A stretch of DNA of 8,711 nucleotides, from assembly GCA_900771305.1 (NCBI GenBank), contig CAAGNL010000200.1, positions 1 to 8,711 on the forward strand. The letters are read 5' to 3'. The notes beneath the pieces were generated by a model. That model ran no database searches. It had not been told where the DNA came from and saw nothing but the letters and a program-made list of their open reading frames with translations. This document shows positions 4,567 through 8,711 of the stretch, piece after piece. The position numbers were made by a program, and so were the translations under genes. Numbering within the stretch: the first letter of the stretch is position 1; each line of letters starts with the position of its first letter. Origin of the DNA: Kiritimatiellia bacterium (GTDB lineage Bacteria > Verrucomicrobiota > Kiritimatiellia > RFP12 > UBA1067).

Positions 4567-6369
4567 ATGAAGAAGACACTGGAATTGGTTACGGTCCTTG
4601 TTGCGCTCTGCGTGGCGGGAATTGCATTCGGCGAGGAGCTGGAGGTCACGGTCGAGAAGACGGATGGTACGCGCGAGGCGTGGTCCGTTCCAACGGACTT
4701 TAAGGGAGGGCGTGGCGTGCTGCGCATTCCCCGGAACAAGCTGCCGAAAAACCTCCGGCGCGTGAAAGTTTCGAGCGCGCGTGCGCGAATTCCCGCGGGG
4801 ACGGACGGTTACTGGGTCAACTCGGACGGGGAGCTCGGCACGTTCAAGGCGCGTGGGAAGGATGGCGTCCGGCGGAGCGGTCGCCCACACATGCCGTTCT
4901 TCGGCGCGGTGCTGCCCGATGCGGCGTTTGTCGCAATCGTGAAGGGCATGCCCTACAACTTCTCGTTCACCGTGGAACTGAAGAAGGGCGTCTACGAGCT
5001 GTCGATGGCGTATGACTTCCACATGGAGGACGTGTATGAGGATCTCGAGGTCGAGTTCCGGCTGCTTGAGGGCGCGAACGCGAACTACGCGGGCATGGCG
5101 CGGGCGTACCGCGAGTACCAGCTGGGGCGCAAGGCTGTGATTCCGCTGAAGGAGCGCGCGAAGGCGCAGCCCATCCTCGACTATGCGGCGCAGTGGCCGG
5201 AGATCCGCGTGCGGAACGCGTGGAAGCCGGTGCCGAGTCCGGAGCCCGAGCAGACCATCAAGAACGAGCCCCCGGTAAAGCCGGTCATCACGTTCGACCG
5301 CTTCAAGCAGATCGCGGATGAGTTCAGGCGGCAGGGCATCGGCGGCGCCGAGTTCTGTCTCGTGGGCTGGAACGTGGGCGGACACGACGGCCGTTGGCCG
5401 CAGATCTTCCCCGTGGAGCCCTCGCTCGGCGGCGAGGCGAAGCTGAAGGAGGCGATTGCGTATGCACAGGGACTCGGCTACCAGGTCGTCGCGCACTGCA
5501 ACCACCGCGACGCCTACCTGATTGCGGACAGCTGGGATGCGGAGTACATCCGCGAGAAGAATGCCGATGGCACACTGCGCCGTGGCAAGACGACGTGGGG
5601 CGGCGGGCGCATGTACACGATCTGCCCCAAGCGCGCCTATGAGAAGTTCGCGCTGCAGCAGATGCCGATGGTGCGGGCGATGGGCTTCAGGGGACTCCAC
5701 TATCTCGACGTCTACAGCTGCGTGGGCGCGGAGCGGTGCGACGACCCGCGCCATCCGCTGAACGAGCGCGAGGGCACGAAGTACGTTGGGCACATCCTGC
5801 AGCTCGGTCGCGACACCTTCGGCGGTATTTCGAGCGAGGGGTCATATGACCAGAACGCGGGGCAACTCGACTACGTCCTCTACGTCTCGTTCGCGCGTCC
5901 GTTCGAGGCGGCGACGTATGCGGGCCTTGTCGACCGCCTGGTGCCGATGTTCCAGCTCGTGTACAACGGCATCATCTTCTCCAATCCCTACACGACGACG
6001 GTCAACGCGCAGATCAAGGGTCGCCCGAGCGAACTCAAGACGATCGAGTTCGGCGGGCGCCCGAGCTTCTACTTCTACGCGAACTTCCTCACGCCGGGCA
6101 AGGGAAAGAACTGGATGGGGGATGTCGATCTCGAGTGTGGCACCGACGAGGTGCTGGCGAAGTCCGTGGCGCACATCAAGCGGGGCGTGGACGCCCACCA
6201 GAAGGTCTGGAAGCTGCAGTACGAGTACATGGACGGACACGACGAGCTTGCGCCCGGCGTCTACCGCACGTCCTACTCGAACGGCGCGAAGGTCTACGTC
6301 AACTACAATGAAACGCCGTTCGCGGCGGACGACGTCACAATCCCGGCCCTCGACTGGATCGTCAAGTGA
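4567..6369 (+). CDS. Secreted glycoside-hydrolase-like protein (GH101/DUF5696-type barrel)
   Basis: This 600-residue protein is probably exported and acts on a glycan outside the cytoplasm; the substrate is unknown. A signal peptide is clear: MKK, a hydrophobic stretch to about residue 20, and probable cleavage after AFG (22). A beta-rich N-terminal domain of about 25-170 follows. Next comes NYAGMARAYREYQ (173-185), a motif common at the entry of such barrels. The barrel itself runs from about 240 to 480 with FDRFKQIADEFRRQGIGGAE, GYQVVAHCNHRDAY, MYTICPKRAYEKFA, LHYLDVYSC and ISSEGSYDQ. By analogy with GH101 endo-alpha-N-acetylgalactosaminidases, D381 (LDVYS) would be the nucleophile and E424 (SSEGS) the acid/base; this is inference. 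The C-terminus (KVYVNYNETPFAADDVTIPA) looks like a small beta domain. M1 is required because the signal peptide begins there. No carbohydrate-binding module or membrane anchor is visible. Confidence 0.8.
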   Translation: MKKTLELVTVLVALCVAGIAFGEELEVTVEKTDGTREAWSVPTDFKGGRGVLRIPRNKLPKNLRRVKVSSARARIPAGTDGYWVNSDGELGTFKARGKDGVRRSGRPHMPFFGAVLPDAAFVAIVKGMPYNFSFTVELKKGVYELSMAYDFHMEDVYEDLEVEFRLLEGANANYAGMARAYREYQLGRKAVIPLKERAKAQPILDYAAQWPEIRVRNAWKPVPSPEPEQTIKNEPPVKPVITFDRFKQIADEFRRQGIGGAEFCLVGWNVGGHDGRWPQIFPVEPSLGGEAKLKEAIAYAQGLGYQVVAHCNHRDAYLIADSWDAEYIREKNADGTLRRGKTTWGGGRMYTICPKRAYEKFALQQMPMVRAMGFRGLHYLDVYSCVGAERCDDPRHPLNEREGTKYVGHILQLGRDTFGGISSEGSYDQNAGQLDYVLYVSFARPFEAATYAGLVDRLVPMFQLVYNGIIFSNPYTTTVNAQIKGRPSELKTIEFGGRPSFYFYANFLTPGKGKNWMGDVDLECGTDEVLAKSVAHIKRGVDAHQKVWKLQYEYMDGHDELAPGVYRTSYSNGAKVYVNYNETPFAADDVTIPALDWIVK

Positions 6370-6392
6370 GTTTCCGGCTTTGAGTGCTTTGG

Positions 6393-6462
6393 CTTCCTAA
6401 TTCCCAATTCCCAATTCCTAATTCCTAGTTCCTAGTTCCTAATTCCTAATTCCGAGTTCCTA
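6393..6462 (+). repeat. Ten tandem copies of a 7-bp unit (consensus RTTCCTA)
   Basis: The units read cTTCCTA, ATTCCCA, ATTCCCA, ATTCCTA, ATTCCTA, GTTCCTA, GTTCCTA, ATTCCTA, ATTCCGA and GTTCCTA with no spacing errors. The array fills most of the 95-nt gap between the secreted protein gene and the exonuclease gene and ends 2 nt before the exonuclease start codon. It contains TAA and TAG in every frame, so it is non-coding, and it cannot fold on itself because the units are not self-complementary. It resembles the short heptameric intergenic repeats known from cyanobacteria and some other bacteria. It replaces the place where a ribosome site would be. Confidence 0.95.
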
Positions 6463-6464
6463 CA

Positions 6465-7256
6465 ATGACACTGAATCTCAAACTAGACCGTCCGCTCGTC
6501 GTCTTCGACATCGAGTCCACGGGCGTGAACGCGCGGCAGGACCGCATCATCGAGCTGGCGGCCATCCGTGTGGATCCCGATGGCACGGAGACCGAGAAGT
6601 GCTGGCTGCTGAATCCAGGCGTGCCGATTCCCGCGGAGACGACGGAGATCCACGGCATCACGGACGACATCGTGAAGGATTGTCCCACGTTCGCCGAGGC
6701 CGCGGCGGAGATCGAGGAGTTCTTCCGTGGATGTGACCTCTCCGGCTTCAATGCGGACCGCTTCGACATTCCCTGCCTGGAGGAGGAATTCGCGCGTGTG
6801 GGGCGGAACTTCGGCTCTGGCGACCGCCGCCATGTTGACGTACAGCGTATCTACCACAAGAAGGAGCCGCGCGACTTGACGGCGGCGGTGCGGTTCTACT
6901 GTGGCCGCGACCATGCGGGGGCGCACGGGGCGGAGGCGGATACCCGCGCGACGCTCGACGTCCTCAAGGCGCAACTTGCGAAGTATCCCGATCTCCCGAA
7001 GACCACGGCGGAGATGGACGAGTTCCTCGTGCCGCGGGATCCGCTCAATGCAGACCGCAAGGGACTCCTCCGCTGGATCAACGGGGCCCTCTGCGTCAAC
7101 TTCGGTCAGAAGAAGGGCGTCAAGCTCACGGATCTCTTCGTGCACGAGAAGAACTGGCTCAAGTGGTTCGTCAAGGGGAACTTTGAGACGGACGCCCGAA
7201 TGATCGTGAATGATTTACTTGAGAAGGGCATATTGCCAAAACCGCCAAAATTGTGA
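6465..7256 (+). CDS. DnaQ-like DEDDh 3'-5' exonuclease
   Basis: The 263-residue protein belongs to the RNase T/DNA polymerase III epsilon superfamily and should remove nucleotides from 3' ends of DNA or RNA with two metal ions. Motif I is VVFDIESTG (D15, E17), with IHGIT after it (H63). Motif II is LSGFNADRFDIPCLEEE (D101). Motif III is HGAEADTRAT (H154, D159). All DEDDh residues are present. The C-terminal 60 residues (VNFGQKKGVKLTDL, then NWLKWFVKGNFETDAR) resemble the small FGK-type domain found behind the nuclease in exonuclease X-like proteins. It is therefore more likely a stand-alone repair exonuclease than the replicative proofreading subunit. ATG 6465 is the first start after an in-frame TAA in the repeat array at 6447. 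No ribosome site is visible, because the heptamer array occupies that place. Confidence 0.92.
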   Translation: MTLNLKLDRPLVVFDIESTGVNARQDRIIELAAIRVDPDGTETEKCWLLNPGVPIPAETTEIHGITDDIVKDCPTFAEAAAEIEEFFRGCDLSGFNADRFDIPCLEEEFARVGRNFGSGDRRHVDVQRIYHKKEPRDLTAAVRFYCGRDHAGAHGAEADTRATLDVLKAQLAKYPDLPKTTAEMDEFLVPRDPLNADRKGLLRWINGALCVNFGQKKGVKLTDLFVHEKNWLKWFVKGNFETDARMIVNDLLEKGILPKPPKL

Positions 7257-7262
7257 TATACT
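7233..7262 (+). promoter_or_regulatory. rpsA promoter
   Basis: TTGCCA (7233-7238), an 18-bp spacer and TATACT (7257-7262), with TG at 7254-7255 as extension, make the best sigma-70-like promoter in the window. Transcription would start near 7269, leaving a leader of about 75 nt. The -10 region overlaps the stop codon of the exonuclease gene: the TGA at 7254-7256 supplies the TG extension. Confidence 0.75.
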
Positions 7263-7268
7263 TTCAAC

Positions 7269-7343
7269 CCTTGCGCCCAAAAACGGGGCAGGCGCGGCAG
7301 AAAACCGCGAACAACAACAAACCCAACAAAAAAGTTCAGTTAC
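7269..7343 (+). promoter_or_regulatory. rpsA leader: two competing small stems, A/C-rich, no Shine-Dalgarno
   Basis: The leader has a G+C-rich first half with two possible stems, 7273-7277 with 7291-7295 (GCGCC/GGCGC) and 7293-7297 with 7305-7309 (CGCGG/CCGCG). They share bases 7293-7295 and cannot form together. The second half (7309-7334) is an unpaired stretch of CAA and A-runs with no Shine-Dalgarno site. In E. coli the rpsA start region also lacks a good ribosome site and is used for feedback by S1 itself; similar control here is inference. Confidence 0.4.
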
Positions 7344-8698
7344 ATGGCTATTCGTAAACCCACGATGCCCGCTGAGAAGTCGGCGACGTTCGCCCAGTTC
7401 CTCGAGCAGCAGGCGTCTGTGCAGGACGCGCAGTTCAAGTCTGGTTCCATCATTGAGGGAACCGTCTCCGCGGTCAAGGGCGACGACGTGTTCGTCGACA
7501 TTGGTTACAAGAGCGAGGGTGTGGTCGCCCTCGACGAGTTCGCCGATCCGGCCGAAGTGAAGCCCGGCCTCAAGTTCCAGGTGATGCTCCGCGAGCTCGA
7601 GAATGACAAGACCGGCATGGTTGGCCTTTCCAAGAAGGCCGCCGACGATCAGATCCGCTGGGAGAAGGTCCTTGCGCAGTACACCGAAGGTAGCGTCGTC
7701 ACCGGGACGATTCGCAGCGTGGTGCGTGGCGGCCTGCTCGTGGACATCGACGGCGTCGAGGCGTTCCTGCCCGGCAGCCAGGTTGATGTCACCCCGGTGC
7801 GTGACCTCACGCCCTACATCGGCCAGACGTTCGATTTCAAGGTCATCAAGATCTCCAACGAGCGCAAGAACATCATCATCTCCCGTCGCGAGCTCATCGA
7901 GGGCACGATGGCCGAGAAGAAGGCCGCTCTGCTCGCCTCCCTCCAGAAGGGCGAGGTTCGCAAGGGCCGCGTGAAGAACATCACGGACTTCGGCGCGTTC
8001 ATCGACCTCGACGGGATCGACGGTCTCCTCCACATCACGGACATGAGCTGGGGCCGCATCAAGCACCCGAGCGAAATGCTCAAGGTTGGCCAGGAGCTCG
8101 ACGTCATGGTCCTCGACGTGGACCAGGACAAGGAGCGCATCTCGCTCGGCCTCAAGCAGACGACGGAGAATCCGTGGACGACGATCTCCGAGCAGTTCCC
8201 GGTGGACAGCCGCGTGCAGGGCAAGGTCGTCAACCTCGCCGCGTACGGTGCGTTCGTCGAGATCGCCCCCGGCATCGAGGGCCTCGTCCATATCAGCGAA
8301 TTCAGCTGGACGAAGCGCGTTGCCCGTGCGAGCGACATGCTCAACATCGGTGACGAGATCATGGTCCAGGTCCTCTCGGTCGACGCCGAGAACCAGAAGA
8401 TCGCGCTCGGCATCCGCCAGACCCAGGAGAATCCGTGGGACAGCGTCATGGATCGCTACCCGGTGGGCAGCCGCGTCAAGGGCAAGGTCCGCAACTTCAC
8501 GGCGTACGGTGCGTTCGTCGAGCTCGAAGAGGGCATCGACGGTATGATCCACGTGACGGACATCTCCTGGACGCGTCGTCCGAGCCATCCGTCGGAGTGC
8601 CTCCAGAAGGGTCAGGAGGTTGAAGCGATCGTTCTCGACGTCAACCCGAAGGAACAGCGTATCTCCCTCGGCCTCAAGCAGGCTCAGACCGATCCGTG
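7344..8698 (+). CDS. rpsA: Ribosomal protein S1 (bS1), 3' end cut by contig end
   Basis: S1 binds mRNA on the 30S subunit and helps start translation on messages with weak ribosome sites, which matters here because most genes in the window lack a clear one. The visible 451 residues hold five S1 (OB-fold) repeats at about 34-98, 116-182, 203-272, 288-359 and 375-446. Repeats 3-5 are the most alike, each with GAF(I/V) and a histidine strand (LLHITDMSW, LVHISEFSW, MIHVTDISW). Repeats 3 and 4 each end in an ENPW linker. The family usually has 550-570 residues and six repeats, so about 100 residues are missing. The apparent stop TGA at 8697-8699 is not real: its A is the first base of the Illumina adapter. 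The genuine codon begins TG and is probably TGG (TDPW), matching the two ENPW linkers. ATG 7344 gives the normal short N-terminus. Confidence 0.97.
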
Positions 8699-8711
8699 AG
8701 ATCGGAAGAGC
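8699..8711 (+). other. Illumina adapter remnant
   Basis: The last 13 bases are AGATCGGAAGAGC, the common start of the Illumina TruSeq read-through adapter, placed exactly at the contig end. It is not genomic sequence and should be trimmed. Confidence 0.96.

Noticed and set aside
4426..5793. A 455-codon frame antisense to the secreted protein gene
   Set aside because: The plus-strand product has a signal peptide and coherent domains. The antisense product is Arg/His/Leu-rich with no recognisable motif.
7215..8588. A 457-codon frame antisense to rpsA
   Set aside because: It mirrors the repeated S1 domains and is rich in Asp/His/Leu/Arg. It has no start signal and no family match that I recognise.
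7344..8699. A naturally shortened five-repeat S1 protein
   Set aside because: The stop codon is completed by the adapter, so the true 3' end is unknown.

Overview
The window is ordinary, high-GC (about 60%) bacterial chromosome. Class III (oxygen-sensitive) ribonucleotide reductase is the only dNTP-making enzyme visible, which points to an anaerobe. Long frames stay open on the antisense strand, as expected at high GC. Clear Shine-Dalgarno sites are scarce. With the secreted glycoside-hydrolase-like protein, the style recalls uncultured gut PVC-group bacteria (Kiritimatiellota/Verrucomicrobiota). That assignment is a weak inference from gene style, not from a marker search. The contig is probably metagenomic: its last 13 bases are the Illumina adapter AGATCGGAAGAGC.

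Layout, left to right. (1) Plus strand, 1-1195: the 3' end of recA, then rsfS (ribosome silencing factor) 4 nt later, then a MutT-like Nudix hydrolase whose frame is broken by one missing base inside the Nudix box. (2) Minus strand, 3955-1185: nrdD and nrdG, the anaerobic reductase and its radical-SAM activase. nrdG runs tail to tail into the Nudix gene with an 11-nt overlap. (3) 3956-4288: a divergent control region with two NrdR-like boxes 32 bp apart, a candidate minus-strand nrdDG promoter, and an extended -10 promoter facing right. (4) Plus strand, 4289-4525: the first quarter of an AzlC permease, cut off abruptly. (5) 4567-6369: a secreted 600-aa protein with a GH101/DUF5696-like barrel. 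(6) 6393-6462: ten tandem copies of a 7-bp unit ending 2 nt before the next start codon. (7) 6465-7256: a DEDDh 3'-5' exonuclease. (8) 7233 to the end: a good promoter, a Shine-Dalgarno-less leader, and rpsA (ribosomal protein S1), truncated by the contig end. The apparent rpsA stop codon is created by the adapter.

Functionally the genes are mostly housekeeping: recombination and repair (RecA, the exonuclease), nucleotide pool supply and cleaning (NrdDG, Nudix), and translation (RsfS, S1), plus one secreted carbohydrate-active candidate. I see no phage, CRISPR, toxin-antitoxin or other defence system, no tRNA or rRNA, and no convincing rho-independent terminator. The best leads are the NrdR box pair, the 7-bp repeats next to start codons, the low-complexity insert inside NrdG, the uncharacterised secreted protein with an almost leaderless promoter, and two data-quality problems (adapter end and Nudix frameshift).
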